Both the position numbers and the translations under genes were made by a program. Shown here piece by piece: positions 1 through 7,170 of a stretch of DNA of 24,769 bases. Below the pieces are notes generated by a model, which made no database searches, was not told the origin of the DNA, and saw only the letters and a program-made list of their open reading frames with translations. The DNA comes from a virus: the IMG/VR virus record IMGVR_UViG_3300034104_003960, positions 1-24,769 of that record; one strand, given 5' to 3'. How positions within the stretch are numbered: position 1 is the first letter of the stretch; each line of letters begins with the position of its first letter.

Positions 1-10
1 GTGTTGGGCC

Positions 11-33
11 ACTCTCGTCAGTCGTCCGAGAGT
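11..33. other. Inverted repeat upstream of the terminase genes
   Basis: A perfect 7-bp inverted repeat (ACTCTCG at 11-17, CGAGAGT at 27-33) with a 9-base loop. It is followed by three copies of TGCA at 34, 41 and 52, themselves symmetrically placed. In lambda-like phages the packaging site and the small-terminase binding repeats lie just before the small terminase gene, so this could be part of such a site. It could also be the end of an upstream terminator. No T-run follows, and the window begins too close to judge. Confidence 0.3.
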
Positions 34-62
34 TGCATAATGCACAATCGTTGCAATAAGCC

Positions 63-713
63 ATGGGCATAACTGAGCTAGGCCAAGCCCTAGGGATCGA
101 CAAATCGGTCGTCTCGAGGCTTGTGAAGAAAGGAATGCCCACGCATTCGGTCGAGGCCGCGCAGTCATGGCGGGAAACGAATGCCAAGCCCCGCGCCAAG
201 AGGGGACAGGCCGGAACCACGCCGCCGCCTCCCAAGGCCACGAAGACCCAGTCGGTTGCTCAATCTGTCCAACCTACGGTCACGCTGCCGAAGATCGAGG
301 CCCAAGCGCATGACGCGCCCGAGCCGGACGACGATGACAACACCCCGCGCCAGTCGCTTCGGCGGGCGAGGTTGGCGGAAAAGGTCGGCTACAACGAGCT
401 TGTCCTCTGCAAACGGAACGGCGGATCGATCGAGGACATTCGAAAGGCCAACTCGATCTACATCGCCGCCAGGAACAACCGCCACAAAGCCGAACGCGAC
501 TTCAAGGAATGGCAACGCGCGGAGGGGATTCTGCTCTACTTCGACGAGGCCAAGGAGATCGCCGGTCGACCGCATGTGGCCGCCAAACAAATGTTGGAAG
601 TGATGCCGAAAAGCCTCGCGCCTCGCTTGTTCGGCCAACCGCAAAAGGCCATCGAGGCCGCGCTTTCCGAGTGGTGTGATTCTCTGACTGAAGTCATTCG
701 CAAAGCCCTATGA
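63..713 (+). CDS. Terminase small subunit (DNA-recognition subunit)
   Basis: This is a 216-residue protein. The first 40 residues form a helix-turn-helix-like segment (ITELGQALGIDKSVVSRLVKKGMP), similar in style to the winged-helix DNA-binding start of lambda Nu1 and related small terminases. A basic, proline-rich linker follows (about 42-90), then a charged helical C-terminal half that probably oligomerises and contacts the large subunit. It would bind the packaging site and hand DNA to the motor. The ATG at 63 is the first start after an in-frame stop at 57-59, and no Shine-Dalgarno is visible. Its stop overlaps the start of the large subunit (ATGA, 710-713), implying coupled translation. 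The call rests on the N-terminal fold and on position. Confidence 0.8.
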   Translation: MGITELGQALGIDKSVVSRLVKKGMPTHSVEAAQSWRETNAKPRAKRGQAGTTPPPPKATKTQSVAQSVQPTVTLPKIEAQAHDAPEPDDDDNTPRQSLRRARLAEKVGYNELVLCKRNGGSIEDIRKANSIYIAARNNRHKAERDFKEWQRAEGILLYFDEAKEIAGRPHVAAKQMLEVMPKSLAPRLFGQPQKAIEAALSEWCDSLTEVIRKAL

Positions 714-2419
714 CCCCCGCCGCCGAAGCCCTGCGCGAGCACATCCGCTCGATCTATGCGCCGATCGATCGCCGGTCGGTCGTTCAGTGGTGTAGCGACG
801 AAGTGATCCTCTCTGAGCGTCAGACCCAGATGCCGGGGAACTTTTCAACATCCATGACGCCGTACATGAATGAGCCGCTCGAGTCTTTCGGCGATATCGA
901 TGTCACGGATATTGTGATGGTTTTTGGAACTCAGACCGGAAAAACCACAATCATACAGGGAGGAGCATCTCATCGTATTTGCAATAAACCACAACCTGCT
1001 TTGTGGGTCATGCCGACCGAAGGCCTCGCCCGATCATTTTCAGAAACGCGATGGATGCCGCTCTTTGACGATTCTCCGACGCTCGCTGCCCAAAAACCGG
1101 CCGATCGAAACCGTTTCAAGACATTAGAACAACACTTCAGCCGTTGTACCATGAACTTCGTCGGGTCCAACTCACCGGCCAACCTCGCCAGCCGCCCCGC
1201 CGGTCTGCTCTTGCTCGATGAGGTCGACAAGTTCGCGACCGAGACCGACAAGGAAACCAGCGCCCTTCACCTCGCCGAAAACCGCACGAAATCTTTCGTC
1301 GGCGCCCTCCGCGTCAAGACCTCGACACCGACCACGCCCGAGGGACCAATCTGGAAAGAGTACCTCAAAGGCACGCAGGAAAAATTCATGCTGCCATGCC
1401 CGCATTGCGCAGAACGCATCGAGCTTTTGTGGGAGCAAGTGAAGTGGGATCGTGAGGCCAAGGCCGACGGCAAGTGGAACATGGCGCAGGTCGAAGAATC
1501 CGCGCGCTATGAATGCCAGCATTGCAAAGGCTCGATCAACGACGGGCAGAAAATGGAAATGCTTCAGCAGGGGAAATGGCAATGCACCAATGAGTCCGCG
1601 CAAAAAGGCTTCCGCTCATTCCACCTCAACTCGCTTTACGCACCATGGCGGTCCTGCACCTTCGGCGCGCTGGCGGTGAAGTTCCTCCGCGACTCGGAAA
1701 CCCTCAACGGCCTGCAAGATTTCACCAACTCGACCATGGCTTTGCCGTGGGAGCAGGTCGAGACCAGCATCGGCGATGCTAAGATTCTCGGCCTTTCCGG
1801 CAGCTACGAAGTCGGCACCTGCCCGATCGATGAACCCGCGCATGTCGTCACCTGCGCCGATGTCGGCCAGGAGAAACAGCACTGGGTCACCACCGCCTTC
1901 GCTGCCGATGGATCATCCTATGTCTTGGACTACGGCACCACTCTATCAGTCGAGGATCTTCTCCGTGATCCGCCACTCCGATCCTATGCTACACCCAGCG
2001 GCGGTATCGTGAAGCCCGAGTGCGGCTTGATCGACTCCGGCTTTGCGACCTTTCGCGTCTATGCCACATGCCAAGAGTCCGGCGGATTCTTTCACCCGGC
2101 AAAGGGCGCAAATGTCACCTTCGGCACGCGGATCAGCCGCACCACGATCGACAACTTTCCCGGCGTCGTGCTCTACACCTATGTCGACCACGCGATCAAG
2201 ACCGAGCTCTTCATCGATCGGATCAAGGACCAGAAACCCGAGCTCAAGATCCCGAAGAAAGTCACCACCGAGTTCATCGCAGGACTGAGCGGGCAAAAGC
2301 TCGTCCCGCGCAAGACGCCGAGCGGCCAAGTCTATGTCTGGAAGGATGTCCGAGACGACCACTTCATGGACGCGCTCAAGTTGTGCCACATCGCGTGGCA
2401 CATCTTGAAAAACGCTTGA
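710..2419 (+). CDS. Terminase large subunit, lambda gpA-like
   Basis: This 569-residue protein is the ATP-driven packaging motor and the nuclease that cuts concatemers. Visible features in order are a Walker A-like GTQTGKTT at 73-80, Walker B LLLLDEVD at 166-173, and two CxxC pairs (CPHC 230-233, CQHC 269-272) likely binding zinc. A C-terminal RNase H-like nuclease region has acidic candidates Asp384 (CADVG), Asp442 (LIDSG) and Asp549/Asp550/Asp554 (RDDHFMDALK). Length and architecture match the GpA family (ATPase plus GpA nuclease). It overlaps the small subunit gene by 4 bases. Its stop lies 3 bases from the end of a convergent reverse gene, so no separate terminator fits between them. Confidence 0.95.
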   Translation: MTPAAEALREHIRSIYAPIDRRSVVQWCSDEVILSERQTQMPGNFSTSMTPYMNEPLESFGDIDVTDIVMVFGTQTGKTTIIQGGASHRICNKPQPALWVMPTEGLARSFSETRWMPLFDDSPTLAAQKPADRNRFKTLEQHFSRCTMNFVGSNSPANLASRPAGLLLLDEVDKFATETDKETSALHLAENRTKSFVGALRVKTSTPTTPEGPIWKEYLKGTQEKFMLPCPHCAERIELLWEQVKWDREAKADGKWNMAQVEESARYECQHCKGSINDGQKMEMLQQGKWQCTNESAQKGFRSFHLNSLYAPWRSCTFGALAVKFLRDSETLNGLQDFTNSTMALPWEQVETSIGDAKILGLSGSYEVGTCPIDEPAHVVTCADVGQEKQHWVTTAFAADGSSYVLDYGTTLSVEDLLRDPPLRSYATPSGGIVKPECGLIDSGFATFRVYATCQESGGFFHPAKGANVTFGTRISRTTIDNFPGVVLYTYVDHAIKTELFIDRIKDQKPELKIPKKVTTEFIAGLSGQKLVPRKTPSGQVYVWKDVRDDHFMDALKLCHIAWHILKNA

Positions 2420-2422
2420 ACA

Positions 2423-2740
2423 TCACAGCTTTGCCGCCTCTTCTTTGATAGATGTAAGGCAATACTCTCTTATGTTCTCAATGAAATCCCTTGCTTTGTC
2501 AGGGTCATGTTCGAGGAAATCATCATCAAGCCAATCGTTCCAGTAATCGTCACATTGGGTTTTTTTGAGGATTTCACTAAGTCCCTTTTTTGTTTCCTCA
2601 TACCTTTCAGAAAGGTAAAGATCCACAGCTTTTTCAAATGCTCGTAATTCTTTTTGCTGATCTCTGAGCATCGAAAGAATGTCGGAAAATCCTCCGATTA
2701 ATTCTTCAGGTGTGGTTTCAATATCTTGTTTCAGTTTCAT
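2423..2740 (-). CDS. Small acidic protein in a reverse accessory cassette
   Basis: This 105-residue, strongly acidic, helix-rich protein has no family I recognise. Heptad-like stretches run from about 20-60 (SDILSMLRDQQKELRAFEKAV), then an acidic WNDWLDDDFLEHDPDKARDF segment. It lies on the opposite strand to the structural genes and is AT-richer than its neighbours: 22 of 60 bases are G or C at 2581-2640, against 36 of 60 at 3961-4020 in the portal gene. The start is 11 bases after the stop of the upstream reverse gene, so the two are probably one operon. The leader before the ATG is A/C-rich with no Shine-Dalgarno. An acquired accessory (moron) gene is the best description. A toxin-antitoxin role is possible but unsupported. 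Confidence 0.65.
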   Translation of the reverse strand: MKLKQDIETTPEELIGGFSDILSMLRDQQKELRAFEKAVDLYLSERYEETKKGLSEILKKTQCDDYWNDWLDDDFLEHDPDKARDFIENIREYCLTSIKEEAAKL

Positions 2741-2751
2741 TTTTTTATTGG

Positions 2752-2934
2752 TTATAGTTCACGGAATGCTTCATCCGCCACGCTGGAAATGCTGGCGGAT
2801 TTTTTTTTGGCCACGCTGCGAAGTTTTGCGTTCGCCTCATGGGAGATCGAGAGCGCGATCGTCACGCGCGTTTTTCCTGCCGGTCGTCCTGCGCCTTCGC
2901 GAGCGCCGCCTCTGGTTTCGGTTTTTTTACTCAT
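2752..2934 (-). CDS. Ribbon-helix-helix-like small DNA-binding protein
   Basis: This 60-residue basic protein has a GGAREGAGRP motif near residues 9-18, followed by KTRVTIALSISHEANAKLRSVAKKKSASISSVADEAFREL. That segment has the strand-helix-helix pattern of ribbon-helix-helix repressors and antitoxins: TRVTIALSI as the DNA-contacting strand, then two helices. The GGxRxGAGRP motif is frequent at the N-termini of phage DNA-binding proteins and recurs in this phage's portal protein. It is the first gene of a probable two-gene reverse operon with the acidic protein. It may autoregulate the cassette or bind the inverted repeat at 3251-3277. The function is inferred from pattern only. Confidence 0.65.
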   Translation of the reverse strand: MSKKTETRGGAREGAGRPAGKTRVTIALSISHEANAKLRSVAKKKSASISSVADEAFREL

Positions 2935-2959
2935 GTTCGGCGTTGATGGTGACTTGCAT
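2927..2959 (-). CDS. Possible 10-codon leader ORF
   Basis: On the reverse strand an ATG at 2959-2957 opens a 10-residue ORF (MQVTINAEHE). Its stop is interleaved with the start of the downstream ribbon-helix-helix-like gene (ATGAGTAA, 2934-2927). The ATG is preceded by an A/C-rich stretch with CCTAACAC, the kind of leader seen before several genes in this phage. It could couple translation of the downstream gene, or it may be chance given the small size. Confidence 0.25.
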   Translation of the reverse strand: MQVTINAEHE

Positions 2960-3032
2960 GGCTTGTTTGGTAGTTAGTGTTAGGCAATTCAGAAGGATTC
3001 CTAATCATAGGTATTCGCGGCCCACGGTAAAT

Positions 3033-3194
3033 TCAGCCCCACATTTCGGCGAGCTTGGCCATTCCCTCGTTGTACTCGCGTTCCTCGGCTTTCGTCATTT
3101 CGATGGTGTGGATTTCATTGGTTCCACAGTCATCCATGGCGGAAGCGATCGGAACTTGTACGGTGTTGTCGGTGGTAGTGCGGATTGTTTTCAT
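3033..3194 (-). CDS. Small hypothetical protein of the reverse cassette
   Basis: This 53-residue protein begins MKTIRTTTDNTVQV and ends NEGMAKLAEMWG. I do not recognise it. I chose the ATG at 3194 because the only upstream in-frame alternative, a TTG at 3239, lies inside the -10 box of the promoter at 3236-3264 and would be untranscribed. The predicted leader is A/C-rich (CCAACAAGAACCGAAAAC before the ATG) with no Shine-Dalgarno. It is separated by about 100 bases from the next reverse gene, so it may be transcribed with it or alone. Confidence 0.55.
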   Translation of the reverse strand: MKTIRTTTDNTVQVPIASAMDDCGTNEIHTIEMTKAEEREYNEGMAKLAEMWG

Positions 3195-3235
3195 GTTTTC
3201 GGTTCTTGTTGGCGTTGCGTCGTGCAACTGGGAGG

Positions 3236-3264
3236 ACAATACGCCCCGCTTTTGATTCCGTCAA
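3236..3264 (-). promoter_or_regulatory. Sigma70-type promoter for the reverse cassette
   Basis: On the reverse strand TTGACG (3264-3259) and TATTGT (3241-3236) are separated by exactly 17 bases, a good vegetative promoter. Transcription would begin near 3228. An inverted repeat, TTTGATT at 3251-3257 and AATCAAA at 3271-3277, overlaps the -35 box and could be an operator. Confidence 0.6.
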
Positions 3265-3296
3265 TAGGGAAATCAAATAAAGATGAATTTTTTTCA

Positions 3297-3323
3297 CGGG
3301 TTGAAAACCCGCCATTTTGACAC
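3297..3323 (+). promoter_or_regulatory. Stem-loop plus TTTTGACAC motif
   Basis: A 6-bp stem (CGGGTT 3297-3302, AACCCG 3306-3311) with a GAA loop is followed 3 bases later by TTTTGACAC (3315-3323). The TTGACA core begins 19 bases before the GTG start of the next gene. No TATAAT-like box follows at 16-18 bases, so an ordinary promoter for this gene is unlikely. Confidence 0.5.
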
Positions 3324-3335
3324 CCGCCCGTCGGC

Positions 3336-3611
3336 GTGAGCGAATCCATGAAAATCAGCGGCGTAAAGTCCTACCTGCGCCGGACCAAGACCAACGAAGA
3401 GCTAGAAGCCTTGGCCGATACCGTCTTTTCAAGCGCCACCGAGGAAGTCGTCATCACCAGCATCGGCACCGAGGGCTCAAGCTCGTCGGGGCAGGTGAGT
3501 TTCCCCAAGTGGCTTTTGCTCCAAGCTATCGAGGAATTACTCACCGACGGAGGCCGTGAGCGTCAGCTTGCCTCGATCGTCGACCGCTCGCGCTACTCAT
3601 CGCCGCTTTGA
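3336..3611 (+). CDS. Putative head-tail joining protein (gpW position)
   Basis: This 91-residue protein lies between the large terminase and the portal gene, the place of gpW in lambda. The segment EELEALADTVFSSATEEVVITSIGTEGSSSSGQV, then a predicted helix (FPKWLLLQAIEELL), fits a small helix-hairpin-helix connector. I cannot show homology. The start is GTG at 3336, placed 19 bases after the TTGACA core as in neighbouring genes. An ATG at 3348 is the alternative and would shorten it by four residues. gpW-like proteins seal the portal after packaging and accept the tail. Confidence 0.55.
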   Translation: MSESMKISGVKSYLRRTKTNEELEALADTVFSSATEEVVITSIGTEGSSSSGQVSFPKWLLLQAIEELLTDGGRERQLASIVDRSRYSSPL

Positions 3612-3620
3612 TTTTGACAC
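3612..3620 (+). promoter_or_regulatory. TTTTGACAC motif before the portal gene
   Basis: TTTTGACAC sits directly after the previous gene's stop. Its TTGACA core at 3614 begins 20 bases before the GTG at 3634. No clear stem-loop lies next to it. The spacing was used to choose the portal start. Confidence 0.5.
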
Positions 3621-3633
3621 CCCGAAATCAATC

Positions 3634-5058
3634 GTGAGCGAAATCAAAAAATCAAACCGCGGCGGCAAGCGCGCCGGAGCCGGACGCCCGAAGAAAAACG
3701 CCACGCCCAAGGCAGCTGCCTTTGAAGCTGCCGAGCACTCAATCAACCGAGGCCTCGTCATCCTCAACACCGTCGAACCCCGCCGCGAGCTCCCCGCGCA
3801 GACTCGCCTCGAGCTACTGAAGAAAGCCCGCTGGCTTTACAACAATGTCGGCGTCGCGGCATACCTCATCGAGCACCTTGCCCAGCGTGCCGTCGGCACC
3901 GGCATCGTCCCCAAGGCCCGCACCGCGAATGCCGAGTGGAACCGCATTGCCGAGCGTGCGTTCGAGGATCGCGCCTGCGCTGAGGCATGGGCATTCGACG
4001 CATCCTCACAGGTCAACTTCTACGGCGCCCAATCCCTCATCCTCCGACAAGTCGCCTGCGATGGTGATTTCTTCGCGCAGTTCCTCACCACCCAGACCGG
4101 CGGCGCACGCGTCCGCTTCATCGGCGGCGAGGCCGTCGGATCAACTGCCGATTCATCCGACCGCTCGTTCGACGGCGTGCTACTCGATCAGTTCGGTGCG
4201 CCCATATCCTACCGCGTTATTACGGACCGCGCGAATGGCAAGTACACCGATGTCCCAGCGCAGGATATGCTCCACTTTCGGCACATCCGCCGGGCAGGCT
4301 ACCCACGCGGCGCGTCATGGCTGCACAACGCAGCGATCAACCTGCAAGACCTCTCGGAGATTCTCTCCTACACCAAGGGCGCATTCAAAGCAGGCGCGCA
4401 GATTGGCTTTTCGATCACCAGTAATGAAGCCGCCAAGATCGGCCTCGGCGCGAAAATCACCACCAGCGAAGGCGAAGACCTCAGCACCGAGCGCCTCTAC
4501 AACGGCACTTTGATCCCCAAGCTCAAGCCGGGCGAGTCGATCCAGAGTTTCAAAAACGAACATCCCGGCCAGAGCTTCGAGCCGTTCGTCCGCTATGTGA
4601 TTTCCGAAGTCGCGCGCGGCATCGGCCTGCCACCGGAGGCGCTCATGATCTTCGTCGGCGCGAGTGGCACCGAGTTTCGCGGTCTGCTCGAAGTCGCGCA
4701 GAATTTCCTCGAGCGCCTGCAACAAATGCTGGTCGATCAATTCTGCCGTCCGTTTTGGAAATTCTGGATCTATCAAGAGATCCAAGCCGGTCGCCTGCCA
4801 TACCCCGGCGACGATTGGTGGAGATGCGAGTTTATCCCGCCGAAGAAAATCACGGTCGACAACGGACGCGATGGCCGCCTGTACAGCGACTTGATGGATA
4901 AGGGCTACATGTCGTGGGAGCGCTACTGCAACCTCCACGGCCTCGATGCCGAAGCCGAGGAGGACGACATCCTGCAAACCTACCTGCGCCGCAAAGCGAA
5001 GTGCGATCAACTCGGCCTCGAGGTTGGCGAGGTTTTCCCAAGCCAAGGCACCGTCTGA
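3634..5058 (+). CDS. Portal protein, lambda gpB-like family
   Basis: This is a 474-residue portal, forming the ring at the head vertex through which DNA enters and to which connectors bind. Sequence typical of the lambda-type family includes LLKKARWLYNNVGVAAYLIEHLAQRAVGTGIVPKA, the SQVNFYGAQSLILRQVACDGDFF region, DMLHFRHIRRAGYPRGASWL, and SFEPFVRYVISEVARGIGLPPEALM. I place the start at GTG 3634, just past the TTTTGACAC motif. A longer frame open from 3556 would overlap the preceding gene by 56 bases. The N-terminus is odd: it carries GGKRAGAGRPKK, a basic motif usually found on phage DNA-binding proteins and small terminases. Confidence 0.9.
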   Translation: MSEIKKSNRGGKRAGAGRPKKNATPKAAAFEAAEHSINRGLVILNTVEPRRELPAQTRLELLKKARWLYNNVGVAAYLIEHLAQRAVGTGIVPKARTANAEWNRIAERAFEDRACAEAWAFDASSQVNFYGAQSLILRQVACDGDFFAQFLTTQTGGARVRFIGGEAVGSTADSSDRSFDGVLLDQFGAPISYRVITDRANGKYTDVPAQDMLHFRHIRRAGYPRGASWLHNAAINLQDLSEILSYTKGAFKAGAQIGFSITSNEAAKIGLGAKITTSEGEDLSTERLYNGTLIPKLKPGESIQSFKNEHPGQSFEPFVRYVISEVARGIGLPPEALMIFVGASGTEFRGLLEVAQNFLERLQQMLVDQFCRPFWKFWIYQEIQAGRLPYPGDDWWRCEFIPPKKITVDNGRDGRLYSDLMDKGYMSWERYCNLHGLDAEAEEDDILQTYLRRKAKCDQLGLEVGEVFPSQGTV

Positions 5059-5060
5059 AA

Positions 5061-5069
5061 TTTTGACAC
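5061..5069 (+). promoter_or_regulatory. TTTTGACAC motif before the prohead protease gene
   Basis: The motif lies 2 bases after the portal stop. Its TTGACA core at 5063 begins 19 bases before the GTG start at 5082, the same geometry as at 3317 and 3614. No -10 box is visible. Confidence 0.5.
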
Positions 5070-5081
5070 GCCCGCTGCGGC

Positions 5082-6203
5082 GTGAAGACCTGGTATGCCC
5101 TATCTGCCCGCGCTGAAGTTCGCCAAACCGAAATCTCCATCTTTGATGAGATCGGTTATTACGGCGTCAGCGCCAAGCAGTTCATCGGCGACCTCAAGCG
5201 CGTCCCTGCCGATCACGAGATCGTCCTCAAGATCCACAGCCCCGGCGGTGAAGTCTTCGATGGCAACGCGATCTTCAACGCGCTCAAGCGTCACCCCGGC
5301 GGCGTCACCGTCCAGATCGAAGGCCTAGCAGCCTCGATGGCCACCGTCATCAGCCTTGCCGGTGCTCCGGTGAAGATGGCGGCGAATGGATTCTACATGA
5401 TCCACAACCCGTGGGGAGTCGCGATGGGCGATGCCGACGAGATGCGCGATCAAGCGGCACTCCTCGAGAAAATCCGCGAAGGCATGATCGCCGCCTACGC
5501 ATCGAAGAGCGGTCAAGAGCCAGAGCAGATCGCCGCGTGGATGGATGCCGAGACATGGTTCTCCGCCGAAGAAGCGCAGGCCGCTGGCTTCGTCGATGAA
5601 GTCACCGACTCACTCGCGATCGCTGCCAATGCCAACAAGTTCTCACGCCTTGGAAAGTTCCGAAACGCACCATCCGATTTGACAGCGCGGTCCGTGGATA
5701 TGGACCAAGAAGTCAAACCCTCCGAAGAGGAAGTCATCATCGCCCCTGCCGATGAGACCATCGTCGAGCCTGCCGCTTCCGAAGAAACACCCGTCGCCAT
5801 CACGGAAGACGCGGTCATCGAAAGCGAAGCTACCGAAGAAGAAGTTCAAGAAGAAGAAGCACCTGCACCTGCCGCGCCGGTCGCATCCGTGCCACACGCC
5901 GACGCGATCTTCGCCAAGTACAACGCCGTGCTCGCCCGCGCTGAAAAAGCCGAGAGCGAACTCACCGCAGTCAAAGCCGAGCTCGATGCAGAGCGCAGCG
6001 CACTCGCGAGCCTCGAGCGTTCGCTTGGCCTCGCCGCCGCACGCGTCGTGCCGGTGATCGAAAATTCCGCGCCAGAAGTGAGCGACCCAGTCGCCGAGTA
6101 CCTCGCCGCCGTTGAGGCAGGCGACCGCAAAGCCGCATCCGCGCTCTTCGAGTCGCACAAGGCCGCGATCTGGAAACACCGCGCATCCCTTTCGAAGGCG
6201 TGA
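5082..6203 (+). CDS. ClpP-like prohead protease with fused C-terminal scaffold region
   Basis: This 373-residue protein has two parts. Residues about 15-190 are a ClpP/S49-type serine protease: KIHSPGGEVFDGNAIFNAL, the nucleophile Ser85 in GLAASMATVISLAG, and a likely catalytic His108 in YMIHNPWG. Residues about 207-265 are very acidic and Pro/Ala-rich. They are followed by a coiled-coil-like stretch (KYNAVLARAEKAESELTAVKAEL...) and a short basic C-terminus. The lambda gpC/Nu3 pair has this layout: the protease matures the prohead, and the tail of the protein acts as scaffold. The start is GTG, 19 bases after a TTGACA core. An internal ATG at 5700 may make the scaffold alone. Confidence 0.9.
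   Translation: MKTWYALSARAEVRQTEISIFDEIGYYGVSAKQFIGDLKRVPADHEIVLKIHSPGGEVFDGNAIFNALKRHPGGVTVQIEGLAASMATVISLAGAPVKMAANGFYMIHNPWGVAMGDADEMRDQAALLEKIREGMIAAYASKSGQEPEQIAAWMDAETWFSAEEAQAAGFVDEVTDSLAIAANANKFSRLGKFRNAPSDLTARSVDMDQEVKPSEEEVIIAPADETIVEPAASEETPVAITEDAVIESEATEEEVQEEEAPAPAAPVASVPHADAIFAKYNAVLARAEKAESELTAVKAELDAERSALASLERSLGLAAARVVPVIENSAPEVSDPVAEYLAAVEAGDRKAASALFESHKAAIWKHRASLSKA
5678..5684 (+). promoter_or_regulatory. Internal TTTGACA motif inside the protease gene
   Basis: TTTGACA occurs inside the coding sequence. Its TTGACA core at 5679 begins 21 bases before an in-frame ATG at 5700, matching the geometry of the intergenic copies. It falls exactly at the junction between the protease and the acidic scaffold region. 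Confidence 0.45.
5700..6203 (+). CDS. Nested capsid scaffold protein (Nu3-like)
   Basis: An in-frame internal start (ATG 5700, MDQEVKPSEEE) would give a 167-residue protein identical to the C-terminal part of the protease. It would comprise the acidic linker, the coiled-coil-like region and a basic end. Lambda makes its scaffold Nu3 in just this way from inside gene C. Here the internal ATG is preceded at 21 bases by the TTTGACA motif that marks other starts in this phage. There is no separate scaffold or decoration gene between the protease and the capsid, so a scaffold has to come from this gene. Existence of the separate product is inferred. Confidence 0.6.
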   Translation: MDQEVKPSEEEVIIAPADETIVEPAASEETPVAITEDAVIESEATEEEVQEEEAPAPAAPVASVPHADAIFAKYNAVLARAEKAESELTAVKAELDAERSALASLERSLGLAAARVVPVIENSAPEVSDPVAEYLAAVEAGDRKAASALFESHKAAIWKHRASLSKA

Positions 6204-6245
6204 GCCGGAGAGAACCACGAAACCAACCCCAAACACACCCCCGCA

Positions 6246-7103
6246 ATGCCTAACACATTCGACTCCTCCCTCGTTGCCGATTCCATCGCGCAACAAGCAC
6301 AGACGGTTCTCAGCAACCGTCTCGCCGCCCTTAACCTTTTCGCCACCGACTTCTCGTCGGATGCCAAGAAGGCCAAGGACACCATCCAAGTCCCGATCGT
6401 TTCCGCGACCGGCGCGACTGTTGTCAACCCGACCAACTTTGAGCCCGGCGGCAGCGCCACCGTGGGCAAAGGCACCGTCACCCTCGACCACATCTTCCAA
6501 CCGTTCGCAATCACTGCGGCTGAGTTGGCAAACGGCCACCGCCTTGAGCGCTTGATCCAAATCTCGCTCGACGCACTCGCCGACAAGATCTGGGCGCTCG
6601 CCACCACACCGGTTACTGTTGCCAACTTCGGCGCAGCCGCTGTGACGAAGGCTGCCACCGGCATCACCGCCACCTCTGGCGATCTGCCAAAGGTATGGGC
6701 TGCGATCAGCAAGAGCGCCCGCAAAGGCCTCGTCGTGTCACCCACGATCTACTCGCAGTTGATCCCGACCAGCACGACCGCCATCAACCTCGGAGCCGGT
6801 GCTTACGGCTTCGACAACGGTGTCCACTACGCCAGCTCGTTCGGTGGTGAAACCAACATGATCGGTTTCGGCTGCTCGCCAGAAGCCCTTGTGATGGCCG
6901 CTGCCGCTCCCGCGATCGACGACGCAGTGCGCGCTCAGTTCGCCGTCAGCGATGTTGTCACCCTCGACCAACTCGGTCTCTCGGTGCAATACAATGTCTG
7001 GGGCTCGACCGCCAACCGTCAAGTCAACGCTTCGCTTGAGCTCATGTTCGGCGCAGCCAAAGGCCTCACCGACGGCACCATGGCGATCATCAAGTCCGCA
7101 TAA
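6246..7103 (+). CDS. Major capsid protein
   Basis: This 285-residue protein lies directly after the protease/scaffold gene, where HK97-fold capsid proteins sit. The N-terminal helical stretch (SLVADSIAQQAQTVLSNRL), the segment KDTIQVPIVSATGATVVNPTNFEPGG, and the strand-rich core ending NRQVNASLELMFGAAKGLTDGTMAIIKSA suit a short HK97-like subunit. The fold call is by context, not by a motif I can prove. The leader is A/C-rich (AACCAACCCCAAACACACC) with no Shine-Dalgarno and no TTTGACA. A strong terminator follows at 7130-7170, as expected for a very highly expressed gene. A stabilising decoration gene is not seen nearby. Confidence 0.85.
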   Translation: MPNTFDSSLVADSIAQQAQTVLSNRLAALNLFATDFSSDAKKAKDTIQVPIVSATGATVVNPTNFEPGGSATVGKGTVTLDHIFQPFAITAAELANGHRLERLIQISLDALADKIWALATTPVTVANFGAAAVTKAATGITATSGDLPKVWAAISKSARKGLVVSPTIYSQLIPTSTTAINLGAGAYGFDNGVHYASSFGGETNMIGFGCSPEALVMAAAAPAIDDAVRAQFAVSDVVTLDQLGLSVQYNVWGSTANRQVNASLELMFGAAKGLTDGTMAIIKSA

Positions 7104-7129
7104 GGTTCGGATTCTCATCGGTAGCGTTC

Positions 7130-7170
7130 AACTCCCCATCGGCCAAGCGTCGGTGGGGAGTTCTTCTTTT
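7130..7170 (+). terminator. Strong intrinsic terminator after the capsid gene
   Basis: A 14-bp stem (7130-7143 with 7149-7162, two G-T wobbles, arm AACTCCCCATCGGC), loop CAAGC, then CTTCTTTT. The last T-run is also the TTTT of the next TTTTGACA motif, so terminator tail and motif overlap. Confidence 0.85.

Noticed and set aside
2679-3320. Forward 213-codon frame across the reverse cassette
   Set aside because: It has no recognisable domain, is very rich in hydrophobic and Arg/Cys codons, and covers three better reverse genes with their own promoter.
3315-3345. TTTTGACAC copies as ordinary sigma70 promoters
   Set aside because: No TATAAT-like box appears at 16-18 bases in any copy, and such a promoter would start transcription within the gene it precedes.
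3556-3633. Longer portal start at 3556
   Set aside because: It would overlap the preceding gene and bypass the motif-to-start spacing. GTG 3634 fits neighbours better.
4315-6745. Long reverse-strand open frames over portal, protease and capsid genes (up to about 305 codons)
   Set aside because: They lie opposite well-supported genes and arise from GC-rich codon structure. Their translations lack recognisable domains and their starts lack signals.
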